Source: Cadophora sp. MPI-SDFR-AT-0126 (Eukaryota > Ascomycota > Leotiomycetes > Helotiales > Ploettnerulaceae). From it: 64,000 nucleotides of DNA. A model generated the notes under the pieces. The model made no database searches. It saw only the letters and a program-made list of their open reading frames with translations, and had not been told where the DNA came from. A program made the translations under genes and the position numbers. Location: the NCBI GenBank assembly GCA_020747065.1, contig JAGMVK010000028.1:310001-374000 (forward strand), read 5' to 3'. Positions 36,636-46,333 of this stretch are shown here, piece by piece; position 1 is the stretch's first letter; every line of letters starts with the position of its first letter.

Positions 36636-38131
36636 CTACTGGGTAGGATGATACGCCGCACCAGGGAACTGATTAAATGCACTCTCGTCGAAAGTGTTCA
36701 AAGCCGGGCAATTCAACAGCTGCGTCACTGGAGAAACATACTGATTGACAAGCGCCAGCACAGGTGCAAGATTCGAGACCACGCCCCGCAAGACAGACGG
36801 AATAGCCTGCTGCGCAGCCTGGAAGAAAAAGCAGCCGAGATTGTTGCCCTGAAGAAGTGTCACGCTATTGAAGACGCCGCCAGTGATGTCGCCTGGATCG
36901 ACGCCAACGAAGGAGTTGGTTGTGCCGGTGTTGCCGCCGAATTGGACGATTTCGGGATATTTGGTGGCGAGGATGGCCACGTCGGCCTGGGTGGGAATGC
37001 GTTAGTTGATGTTTTGGGGTTTGTTTTGAAAGAAATACTTACAAATGCTGGAACAGCACCATATGGGTTTGATGATGGACGTTTATACCAGTTCTGGGGA
37101 ATCTTTTCATGACCAGCCGTCCATACGTGGGCGTTATCGGGACCAGTGACGGAGAAGAAACTCTTCAGTGTCTCTCGGGTGAGCGTTCCTTGGATATTGT
37201 CGGCAGAATGCTGCAAGATGATCAGCGCAGAACTTCACCGAGATAAAGATGAAGACTTACATTGCTCATGAGGTTGATGATGAAGTGATGCGCGATGGGT
37301 GGTACGAGCCCGGCGAAAGGCTATTTTGGTCAGTCTTAATTTTCTCCGGTGGGCATGGGTGACTTACAGCCGAGAAGTAATATGGGTTATTGTTAATGGA
37401 GAAGTCATGGACATATTTGTTATGATCGCGGAGGTCGTCAAGGGTATAAGTCGTTGCGAGGTTGTACAATGCATCAAAGCGACCGAGATTGAGGGATGTT
37501 GCATCGCCGTTGTTGAGGTAGGCATCGCTCTATGTCTCGTGAGCAAATTTGTTGTAATGCGAATTGATACGCAGTACTTACCCGTGCAGGAGATGCATCA
37601 CTCTCATATACATTATGGGACCAAGATATGCCTGAAGGATTTGAAAGCAGACCTCCGAGTAGGCCTGGAGAGTACGATCCACCAATCGACCAGGTCCCTC
37701 GGATAGGATCACCAGTAAGAGCGATGGCGATGACTGACAGAGCGGCGGCGAACTCGTCTCCAAAACTGTATGCTTGTCGAAGTCCTGTGACAGCTGCAAG
37801 ATGTGAGCCAAAGCCATGGCATAGAATTTAGATACTGACTTTGGGCAATGGTAGCAATGCCATTTCTTGGAAGGAAACCATGGTTTGCCGCAGCGTTCAA
37901 GCCAGGACACGGACCACGCTTATCATTGGGTCCAGGGGCAATGAATTGATGAGTAGTTCCAGGGCGAACATCCACAAATTGGTCTGCTGCGTTGAATACC
38001 AAGCTGGGAATTGGACCAGAGTTGCCTTCTTCGGAACTAAGAGGCAGATTGCTTGGTAGTGATTGTCGTGTGTCTAGCATTCCGGGGAATGCCAGAGCGG
38101 TATTGACGCATGTCAGGAATAGGAGACGCAT
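36636..38131 (-). CDS. Haem-thiolate peroxidase / unspecific peroxygenase (peroxidase family 2)
   Basis: Six exons: 38131..37840, 37793..37582, 37529..37368, 37320..37261, 37210..37043, 36986..36636 (414 aa; introns 46-56 bp). A signal peptide (MRLLFLTCVNTALA) implies secretion. The haem-binding PCP motif is P74-C75-P76 in KRGPCPGLNAAANHG; Cys75 would be the axial thiolate. The Mg-site motif, usually E-G-D-x-S or E-H-D-x-S, is E161-S-D163-A-S165 in HNVYESDASPAR, followed by RSDAYLNNGDATSLN, the expected block. The C-terminal half is FGGNTGTTNSFVGVDPGD with a Cys pair (C in NNLGCFFF and LLNCPALN). Members use H2O2 to oxygenate or halogenate organic substrates; some act in polyketide pathways (StcC-like). 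The proton-shuttle Arg/Glu of long UPOs is not obvious. Confidence 0.9.
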
Positions 38132-38227
38132 CTTGCTTCGAGTTTTTGAGCAAATTGCTGGGTGATTTCACTGATGCTTGTTGCGCAAGGTTCTGAGGAA
38201 TGCGATGGGTACTGTCGAACAGAGCCG

Positions 38228-38240
38228 ACTTTTATATTCA
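38228..38240 (-). promoter_or_regulatory. TATA-like element of the peroxygenase gene
   Basis: Minus-strand GAATATAAAAGTC lies about 100 bp before the peroxygenase ATG at 38131, a normal distance for a fungal core promoter. Confidence 0.5.
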
Positions 38241-39202
38241 TATTCAGCATTGCGTGCTTCAAACTGAGCATAGTCGACATCAAGTCTTGATTCATTTTTC
38301 CGTTGTCCTCATAGTCTGGCTTGATCACGACATGAATACCGCTCTCTGCTTGTTTACATTCTAGCAAGGATTTCGGTAAGAGGCAGAGTTGACCACAGCG
38401 ATCCCAACTTGATCGAGCTACCTCCTGAAGTGTGGCTAAACCCGATGAGCATGTACATGCAAGCTATATTACTTTTTTACCAACTTTTAGAAATGCAAAA
38501 TTTCTCATTCGTAAGCTCCGTGAACTTTAAAGTGTCGATTGACTCGGGCCGTGTAACCTAAGCGATCTGCATCTGCCAAGACTACCTGCAATGATTTACG
38601 CCCTCCCGCTTTTGAATATTAAGCTTATGTTCAAAGAGAAGGGGATTGGAGGATCTCAATCCGGATATCCTGAATCCCGGGAACATCTGAGGATCGGCAG
38701 ATTGGCGAATTGTGGTTGGATATAAATACATCCTGCAGCCTCATCCCACAAATGTCGAAAAAGTGCCGGAAAGCACGACATCGACGGGAGACCACAAACT
38801 TAAGTCGTCGAAGTTTTAGCGGATCAGAAACTTGAAGTACAATTCTATGACTCAAAATGATGACAGAAAAAAGTAAAAAGAAAATCTAGGCAAACTCAAG
38901 CAGTATTACCCGGAAAGTCGGAATTGTTCAATTGCAAATGTGCAAGTAGAAACCTCGAGAATGTCGTCAACTTGACCAAGGCAATTGAGGCAGGAGCATG
39001 GCAAAATTTCATGGATGCATGTGGAAAGGACTTTGATTACAGTATTTGCGAATTGGCTGAAAGCTACACTTGGAGGCATAGCGCGCAGTGGAATTTTGCT
39101 TTCAGTCTTTTGGTTGAGGACAAGCTGCTTGCTCGAAGCGAGCTTCAATTCAGTTGACTGTTGGCTTCAGACACTGGACATCGCACTCACCTCAAGAAAG
39201 TC
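38241..39202. other. Intergenic, no supported gene
   Basis: Short overlapping ORFs (38631-38855, 38906-39148, 38985-39293) have no recognisable motifs. The region holds the peroxygenase upstream sequence and the 3' flank of the DUF5519 gene. Confidence 0.5.
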
Positions 39203-40081
39203 TCAAAGATCCACAACTCCTGTCATAAACATCACACTATGTTCCAAAATTGTCCTCATAGTCTCCAACTCTCCCTCATCTCTCGGCCCATAAATCATCA
39301 AGTATGTGCCTGCCACACCGGCAATATTAAGCCTTCCTAGAAACGGCTTCGTTCGCGCTAGCCTATGCCTTTCCGCCCAATTTTTCTCTATCAATACCTT
39401 TGCATCGGCAGGTGAAAGGTACAAATGGACAGATGCGTCGGGGTGGATGTGACCGATCTCCCCACGTGAGATGCGAGCAGTTGGTGGGATTGGAGAATCG
39501 GGGTCTTGGAGGAGAGCGGGTTGGACGAAGATTGCGTCATGATGTTTCTCGTATAGGGAGAGCTTGGTTTCGAGGAGTTCCGGGTGCTTCTTGACCATGT
39601 CGTCGAATAACTCTTTCAGTGGCTAAATATCCCAAAGGTTGTGTCAGACAGGTCATGTGACTGTAGTTTCTATGTCGGATGATTCTCGACTTACAGCTTT
39701 CATTGACTCTGGAGATTTCTGGGTCATCTGTCGATGAGGAGCGATACCAGCTAGCTTTGCTCTCCCGGCTTTTCTCGATGGTAAGTCCAGGATATCTTGG
39801 TGAGCGCCTTCGGATGGATAGTCGCCGGTCCAGGTGGCATCCTTCTCGCTCAGAGCGAACGGGCGGACGAGTATAGTTATCGCAGCCCATCCGAAGATGT
39901 TGTATGGGACGCCACCGCGTCCGAGAGCAAGGAAAGCTCGATAATCTCCGATGCACCAGATCAGGGCTGCGGTAGAGGCCCCGACAAGAGGTATGGTGAT
40001 TGCGGGGCTCTTGCTCAGAAGCTCAGCAACTCTGGTGGTGCTAAGGCGTCGTAGGGTGAGACTATGCATGGGTGGTGACAT
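39203..40081 (-). CDS. DUF5519 / luciferase-domain family protein
   Basis: Two exons: 40081..39695 and 39622..39203 (268 aa) with a 72-bp phase-0 intron. A membrane-type segment lies near residues 25-45 (SPAITIPLVGASTAALIW). GRGGVPYNIFGWAAIT, GIAPHRQ and the second-exon block HIHPDASVHLYLSPADAKVLIEKNWAERHRLA plus YLMIYGPRDEGELETM are the signature of a common fungal family annotated as luciferase domain (DUF5519). Activity is not known, and the name should not be read as bioluminescence. It starts about 660 bp from the 3' end of the reductase gene on the same strand. Confidence 0.82.
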
Positions 40082-40745
40082 TCAATGTAGAGATTTTTGT
40101 ATGGAGGAGGAATTGATCGTTGTGGAGTAGTTATGATGTTTGATGGATATCTCAAATGAGATTTGATGTTGTAGAGAGATGGTCTGACTTTGACGGTCCG
40201 TCGTCTGATGATGTCGGGTAAGACAGGAAGCGAGGCCGTAGCCCCACCAACACCTAAGATAAACAGTTGGGAGAGGTAAGGTCTGAACCTTTCTTCTCGA
40301 TGTGTAGCTTCAAAGCGCTGCTCAATTCTCATGTATTTCTTCATTGCTCTGTGACTTGTGATACTGCTAACATAATTAATCAAGTCGATGGTCCCTTCCA
40401 TAGCCTTGCACAAGCCTTGCTCACTTACCACAATACCCATTTCTCAAATATCAAACGCGTATAGCACTTACCACGGCTCGGCATTTTGAATTCGCGATAT
40501 GCATCATAACGATTTGTACCTAAGTTGGAATGCGTCTTGTGTACACTTTGACAACATAACCTAGTGGTAGGGAATCGAAACTTGGCTGTTAAGATACCAG
40601 TACTAGATGGGCTTCTTTGCAAGATGGGCATGCCGCCTGTACATTTCTTCCTTGAACAATAGCATTGTATAGCAAAGCCGAGTGCCAATGCAGAGCTACC
40701 CATTAACCTGCAAAAATAATCCTAAGTTCCAGTCCACGGTAAAGT
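40082..40745. other. Intergenic, no supported gene
   Basis: An open frame (40015-40440, minus) overlaps the DUF5519 start and extends into its leader; I read it as a chance frame. No other signal was seen. Confidence 0.5.
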
Positions 40746-42803
40746 CTATCCCCAAACATCCTCCTGCCATTTCCTCGTCCCCTTCAACTTCCTACTCCAC
40801 TCATTCAGCTCTGCCTCACCCCAGCCCCTCTTCAATTTCATTTTCTCTCCAAGAACCCTCTCAACATCTTTAGCCATGTTTGCACGCCCACAAATGTATA
40901 AATTAGCGCCCTCTCCGATCAAACCCATTACCTCATCGTATTTCTCTGCAATCCGCCCCTGCACGTAGACTTTCTGGCCTGTCCTCGAAAAGGCAGTTAC
41001 GAGCGTCAGTTTCCCGTTGAATGCTGTCATGAACTCCTCAAGCTCCTGGCGGTAAATGAAATCGCCCGAATCTCGGCACCCGTAGAATAAAATCATCTGC
41101 CCAACAACCTTTCCGATATCCATGAGCTTCTTCTTCTCTGAAAGAAAAGCCATGAACGGCGCCAAGCCAGTACCAGCAGCTATCATAATGAGCGGACAAC
41201 TGGCTTGGACTGGCAGTTTGAACTTCGACTTTCGGATGTGGGCAAATACCTTGCCACTTTCCAACTTTTGGGAAGGGCCCGGAAACTGGTACGCATGAGT
41301 CTGTGATTGCGAGAGCGCGAGGAGGTAGTTGGAGGCGACGCCCTGAACTACCTCTCCGCTAGGCAGTGGAGTCTTGGCAACGAGCGCGGTGATGGATGGC
41401 TGGCGAGGGGAGATGACGCTGCTTGATGAAATCGAGTAGTATCGTGGTTGCAGGTGAGGCAGGGATTCGATGAGGAAGGATAGGGGAACGTTCCACGCTA
41501 GTGTAGGACATGCCATAGCCATGACACGACCAATTGTGAGATAGTGTTCATGGAGAAACTCGCTGAAGAGCTCTTTGTCCTTCCCCAGATTGTCAAGGAA
41601 AGCTTTCGCTTCTTTCGTTGGTGCGAAGGAGGAAAGGCTAAGAATTGCTTCTCGGGATACTGGTGCGCAGATTTCAAGGTAGTTCCGACAGAGTGTAGAT
41701 ATTGATGTGGGAGTTGGGATCCTGACTTTCACAGTCGTGTCAAGTGACTTGATTGTGATCGGTGAATCGGCAAGATTAAGAGTCTTCAACAAAAGTTGAA
41801 CCTCTTCTTCTGGATTCATTGGCCAAATTGCGAGATGGTCACCAGTCTTGTAGTGCAGATCTGGATCCTCCGAGAGATCCAAATCCATGTGCAAGCAGTT
41901 CCGGTCTTTAGATTCGAAAAGTTCTCTCGTGCTCAGGACCTTGAGTGCTCTGATCGGCGAGCATGTTTTTGCGGAGTCATGTTGTGTTGGTTCGCCATCA
42001 TGCAGATCGATGGGCATCAATGAGTCATCTGCCACAATTTCGAATGTTGGGATGTACGTCGCCTCGATCTTCCTCACGCCCAAGCTCTGAAGAACTTCAA
42101 AAAGATGCGCTTTCCACGCCATGAAGTCTTCCTCTGTCCCGCCTTCTGCATCATCCGCCTTGTACACAGGCATGATGGCCTGAGCTCCAAACTTATCCAG
42201 GGTATCCACAGTCACATCAATGACCCGGTTAAAGTATTTGTAGTTGCTGTTCCCGAGGCCAAAAGCAGCATATCTGAGGCATAAAGAAACATCTGTAGTC
42301 TTGTGGATCCATTCCCAGAAGCTAGACGTGTTGTCACTGGGGTCCCCCTCTCCATATGTCGACATGATGAAAATCGCAAACTTCGTCTCTGGAATCAACG
42401 CGATAGTGTCTGCATCGTAGTCAGAAAGGTCCGCAACGAGGACACCCAAGCCAAAGCGTAGGTGAAGCTCGCGGCCTAGACGGTTCGCGATCCCTTCTGC
42501 GGTTCCGGACTGCGAGCCCCAGAAGATTACCACATCTTTGTTGTGATCTTCTAGCTTTTTCGCAACGTTTCGGTTTTCCTTCTTCTCAACTATTGATGCG
42601 CCGTCAAGGAGCTGCGGCCGCCGAAACAGTTTGCTGGCATGTGGATCGGGTTTGTTCCATGCAATGCCATTAAGGAGGTATCCTACGGACCCCAGGGTGA
42701 CCGCGACAAGAGCGAATATGTCTGGTGTTGATGTTGGGGTCAAAAAAGCCGCAATTTGAGGTAGGGTATCTGTGGGGATTGTGGACGATTGAAATGAAGC
42801 CAT
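40746..42803 (-). CDS. NADPH-cytochrome P450 reductase
   Basis: Intronless, 685 aa from the first ATG (42803). An N-terminal hydrophobic anchor (about residues 28-46, IFALVAVTLGSVGYLLNG) would hold it in the ER membrane. The FMN-binding flavodoxin domain shows GSQSGTAEG (96-104), MSTYGEGDPSDN (148-159) and FGLGNSNYKYFN. The FAD domain has YKTGDHLAIWP and PRYYSISSSS (about 450-460), and the NADPH-binding part has AAGTGLAPFMAF (about 540). The C-terminus KWQEDVWG has the conserved penultimate Trp. It passes electrons from NADPH to P450s. Ascomycetes have a housekeeping copy and often divergent extra ones; which this is cannot be told here. A P450 gene lies 6.3 kb downstream, so a dedicated pairing is possible. 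Confidence 0.93.
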   Translation of the reverse strand: MASFQSSTIPTDTLPQIAAFLTPTSTPDIFALVAVTLGSVGYLLNGIAWNKPDPHASKLFRRPQLLDGASIVEKKENRNVAKKLEDHNKDVVIFWGSQSGTAEGIANRLGRELHLRFGLGVLVADLSDYDADTIALIPETKFAIFIMSTYGEGDPSDNTSSFWEWIHKTTDVSLCLRYAAFGLGNSNYKYFNRVIDVTVDTLDKFGAQAIMPVYKADDAEGGTEEDFMAWKAHLFEVLQSLGVRKIEATYIPTFEIVADDSLMPIDLHDGEPTQHDSAKTCSPIRALKVLSTRELFESKDRNCLHMDLDLSEDPDLHYKTGDHLAIWPMNPEEEVQLLLKTLNLADSPITIKSLDTTVKVRIPTPTSISTLCRNYLEICAPVSREAILSLSSFAPTKEAKAFLDNLGKDKELFSEFLHEHYLTIGRVMAMACPTLAWNVPLSFLIESLPHLQPRYYSISSSSVISPRQPSITALVAKTPLPSGEVVQGVASNYLLALSQSQTHAYQFPGPSQKLESGKVFAHIRKSKFKLPVQASCPLIMIAAGTGLAPFMAFLSEKKKLMDIGKVVGQMILFYGCRDSGDFIYRQELEEFMTAFNGKLTLVTAFSRTGQKVYVQGRIAEKYDEVMGLIGEGANLYICGRANMAKDVERVLGEKMKLKRGWGEAELNEWSRKLKGTRKWQEDVWG

Positions 42804-43947
42804 GCTTAGGAAGTTGGTGAGTTCCCGGCCTGTCCACAATCCGCGGGGACGATTTCAACTTGTCCTGTGAAGCGGTCTTGAGAAGTAGTACGAAAGAAAG
42901 TGAAATTGCCAAAACGAATTCAATCTGTGTCTCCAATACTATTACTCAATTATGCACACCAAATTTATTGCCATATATATACATATATCTTGTATGTCTG
43001 GAATCTGTGCTGAAGTACCAAGTCACGCGTCAGACGTTTCTTGAAGACCTTAGATGATCGCGGTGGCGTGGCAAGGCTCCTGGCCTGCCGTGCTTGAATG
43101 GGCAAAATCCGGCGAGGCATCTCGGCCGCCATTTGCGTTGTTGAGGGGAAAAGCTTGCTGCAGACCCCGCGTCAGAAAGGGGCAGGTCTCGCCTATGACA
43201 GAGGTGGCGTGGCCGAGGCCGAGCTAAAGAGCCAGGAGGCACAGACTTGGCTCGTTAGGCGAGTCTTCCCCTTACGCGCAGGATCTTGGGCTATTGCATG
43301 GAAAACACGGAGCTAGGGATAGCAGCCTTAATGCGAACTCTGGTCCGAAACTTTTGTGCCTATTGTTTGGGAGTTTAGAGTTACGCCGAGCAGTTTCCAC
43401 TTTGAATTGATTTGATGCTTATGATCTTTGTTCGTATGACCCTTGGCCTCCTACAACAAACTCCGTAATCAATTACTTCGTAAAGCGGTTGCGTTTCTCG
43501 AGTGGCCACGATTTTTGGTATGCCCTTCTTGCATAACATATAGCTATGAATCGATGATGCTCACATACTGGATAATCCAGGCAGCATCTTAACCCTTGGA
43601 TGGACATCAAAGATGGGTTGTTATTGAATGACAAAATATTTTCCCGTAGGTTTCTAGGAAAACCAAAAGGGAAAGAAACAATTTATTTGTTTGATATTTT
43701 TTGAGCAGAGAATATAAGAACTATCTAAGTGTTCATTTGTTTCCTCTTAATCGACTACTTAAAGTTGATATCAACCTTTTCTGACAAGGCAAGTCAGAGA
43801 CACATCTACATCTAGTTTGATGTTTGTACCTTCACTGGCAATCAAGCTAGAATAATAATATTGACACAGCTTTGAAGATTGCGATTTGTATCCAATAGCA
43901 ATATCTAATCCCCAAAGACACTTTCCTTTGCTGTCTTTGTTATATAC
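42804..43947. other. Intergenic between reductase and transporter genes
   Basis: The upstream region of the reductase and 3' flank of the transporter. It includes an alternating TATATATACATATATC stretch at about 42973-42988, 170 bp before the reductase ATG, that may act as its TATA region. ORFs at 43030-43316 are GC-rich chance frames on both strands. Confidence 0.5.
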
Positions 43948-45639
43948 TCATACTCTGCTCGAAATTGCGAGTCCATCTGCTTTTAGAACCTTTTGCATCT
44001 TCTTGGCGTGCTTCACACCATATCCAAGAGTGAAGACCTCTCTCACAAGCTCAAGCGGCATTCCATGTACTTCGGGATAGCAAAAGTAGATGAACACCCA
44101 CCCGGTTCCACAGACTGATGCGTAGAAGCCAAACGCGCCACTTGGAGTCATGCCCTTCATCATCGACAGGAACGTAGAAGCGATGACGATGTTACAGCCC
44201 CAGCAAGTCAGAGTGTTGACCATGGTTCCCAGAGCTCGCACTTCGTGGGGCAAAAGTTCGGTGCCAACCCAGGCAACGGGAGCGACACCTGCAGCAAAGA
44301 AAGCGACGTAGAAGATAATCGTAACCAGCAGTACAATCCCTGCCCAGTTGATTCCCTGAGCTTCGAGAACAAGGTCTTTGCTGACGGGGATCCAGTGGAA
44401 TGCAATAGCTGCGATCGTGAGGGATAAAGCCATACCCATGACGGTGATGAGGAGAATGACTCTTCGACCAAATTTATCGAGTGTGAAGAAGCATGCGAAC
44501 CCGAAAAGGAAGTTGGTGCCACCAACGACAAGAGAGACTGCAACGGGTTTGTCGAATCCAACAAGGGCGAAAAGCGTGGAAGAATAGTACATGAGAGTGT
44601 TGAAGCCACCAAGTTGGGAAACTACAAATGATAAGCACACTGAGTTAGAGCGTTGAAGGACAGAATACATACTCGCCATGACTGCGCAAGCACTGAGAAG
44701 GGCACGTCTATTTGCAGGGATGCAAAACAGCTGCTTAAGTTGCCACCAAAGACTTTTATCTGAGAGCACGCCTGTTGTGATCTCAAGGGAGATTTGAATG
44801 AGCTTCACCTTGTTCTCAACCATCTCCGGAGTGGCTTGCGGGAAGATTGAATGGAGCACCTTCCTAGCCTCGTCCAATCTGTTATGCGAAACCAGATGTC
44901 GTGGAGATTCAGGGCACAGAGGTAGGAGAGCAGCCAAGATGATTGCTGGTACCGCACCAAGTCCCACCATATATCTCCAGCCCTGTGGGATCTCAGTAAA
45001 GCCAGCGCCAAGGGCGTATGCAATGAATTGTCCTCCCGCCACAAGCAAATTATCGAAGACAATCAACCGTCCGCGATACCTGGCGGGAGCCAATTCTCCA
45101 ATATATAGCGGGATGATCATGGCAGCACTTCCGACCCCAAAACCCACTATCAGTCGACCCACGGTCATTTGAACCAGACTATAAGCAGCAGCCTGGATAA
45201 TGGCACCAAGAATAAAAACGACACAGCCGAGGTAGATTGCGAATTTTCTTCCCATTTTGTCTCCTGTCAAGCCGGCCGCGAGTGCGCCAATGAAAGCACC
45301 TCCGGAAGTGATGGATGTAATAAGTTCTTGCTCGCTAGAGGTCAGGACTTTGCCTCCAAGGGCAGTTCCCAAGGACACAAGAACGGCAGAGATGACGCCG
45401 GTGTCGTAACCTTGGATAGGAGTTAGCATTCTTGAAGTGCTAAGTGCGTGGCAACACTTACCGAAGAGAAATCCTCCAACAGACGCTGTCATGCAAATGA
45501 GCCATACTTTCTTGCCGGGTTGTGTATGTTCAATTGCATCGTCCTCGTGAATCGAGTCAGAGAGCTGGCCATCTTCAAGATGCGAGATGGTCGCCTTGTC
45601 GATGCTACTCGTGTGCTCGAGGGCATGCTTGGAATCCAT
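43948..45639 (-). CDS. MFS sugar/polyol transporter
   Basis: Three exons: 45639..45462, 45410..44673, 44621..43948 (529 aa). Both introns are 51 bp, so the unspliced frame also stays open and can be mistaken for a longer protein; splicing restores GGFLFGYDTGVIS at the first junction and MAISQLGGFNTLMYYSSTLF at the second. Twelve membrane segments are expected. Sugar-porter signatures: GYDTGVIS, GDKMGRK, GRLIVGFGVG, ELAPARYRGRL, PESPRHLV, DKFGRRV and GTELLPHEVRALG. Its nearest relatives are inositol/hexose H+ symporters (ITR type), but substrate cannot be inferred. A TATA-like element lies about 100 bp upstream. Plasma membrane. Confidence 0.92.
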   Translation of the reverse strand: MDSKHALEHTSSIDKATISHLEDGQLSDSIHEDDAIEHTQPGKKVWLICMTASVGGFLFGKCCHALSTSRMLTPIQGYDTGVISAVLVSLGTALGGKVLTSSEQELITSITSGGAFIGALAAGLTGDKMGRKFAIYLGCVVFILGAIIQAAAYSLVQMTVGRLIVGFGVGSAAMIIPLYIGELAPARYRGRLIVFDNLLVAGGQFIAYALGAGFTEIPQGWRYMVGLGAVPAIILAALLPLCPESPRHLVSHNRLDEARKVLHSIFPQATPEMVENKVKLIQISLEITTGVLSDKSLWWQLKQLFCIPANRRALLSACAVMASMYSVLQRSNSVCLSFVVSQLGGFNTLMYYSSTLFALVGFDKPVAVSLVVGGTNFLFGFACFFTLDKFGRRVILLITVMGMALSLTIAAIAFHWIPVSKDLVLEAQGINWAGIVLLVTIIFYVAFFAAGVAPVAWVGTELLPHEVRALGTMVNTLTCWGCNIVIASTFLSMMKGMTPSGAFGFYASVCGTGWVFIYFCYPEVHGMPLELVREVFTLGYGVKHAKKMQKVLKADGLAISSRV

Positions 45640-45740
45640 GATGTGGAATGCTCGTGTAGATAGCAATTGGGGTGTGTGAAGTCAGTTGATGACGCTTGGG
45701 GACTGGGGAATTGGAAATCATTAAGCGGGCAATTTCTCTA

Positions 45741-45750
45741 CTATATATAC
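45741..45750 (-). promoter_or_regulatory. TATA element of the MFS transporter gene
   Basis: Minus-strand GTATATATAG sits about 100 bp before the ATG at 45639. Confidence 0.5.
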
Positions 45751-46333
45751 TTAACTGACTCGAAGATCTGATAGATAGTGACTTTAATTGCCAAGAATGT
45801 TCTAAGGTCAATTCAACTTTGGCGCTAGGAAGGCCCGTCTATTCTAGGGTGGCGGGGTAAAGACCGTGGAGTGCGGGGAAGTGGGTGAGGGAGGAATTCG
45901 TACGGCGAAGATGTCTTGATTCGGAACATGACGCTCGCCACACCGCAATCATCGCCCTGGCATAAACGACTACCCGACTTGAATGCTGATGTAGTATCCC
46001 CGACTCTTCGCTTTATCGGCTTCGGCGACTCTCTCCTATTTTGGACGTGGAATTGGTTATGGGGGAAAGTGACCAACAACGTTCCCATGTCAAAGCACTT
46101 CCCGCCGCCTAGCTGCCGCCGACACTTACTCATTTGATCCTCTCTCCCCGGACTGTCCCCGAACTCTCTCCAGACTCAAGCATTCTTCATTGCCATCATT
46201 CTACGTATCGATAAGCTGTGCAGCCGCAGCCTTCCCCACTTCGATTCCAGACTCTTTTTGTCGGTAATCATCGGAGCCTTCGAGCTTTAGATGCTGTACC
46301 TGTAAGCGGGTTGCTCGTCGCTGCTCTCCGGTG
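45751..46333. other. Divergent intergenic region between transporter and regulator
   Basis: About 580 bp between the transporter promoter (leftward) and the Zn2Cys6 gene (rightward). A shared or divergent promoter would make this regulator a candidate controller of the transporter; this is inference. Chance ORFs on both strands (45825-46137) are not supported. Confidence 0.5.

Noticed and set aside
42803..42839. Extended reductase N-terminus from an upstream TTG
   Set aside because: Not an ATG; the first ATG at 42803 gives the usual anchor position.
45448..45663. ORF antisense to the transporter start
   Set aside because: A mirror frame of a strong gene with no independent signal.
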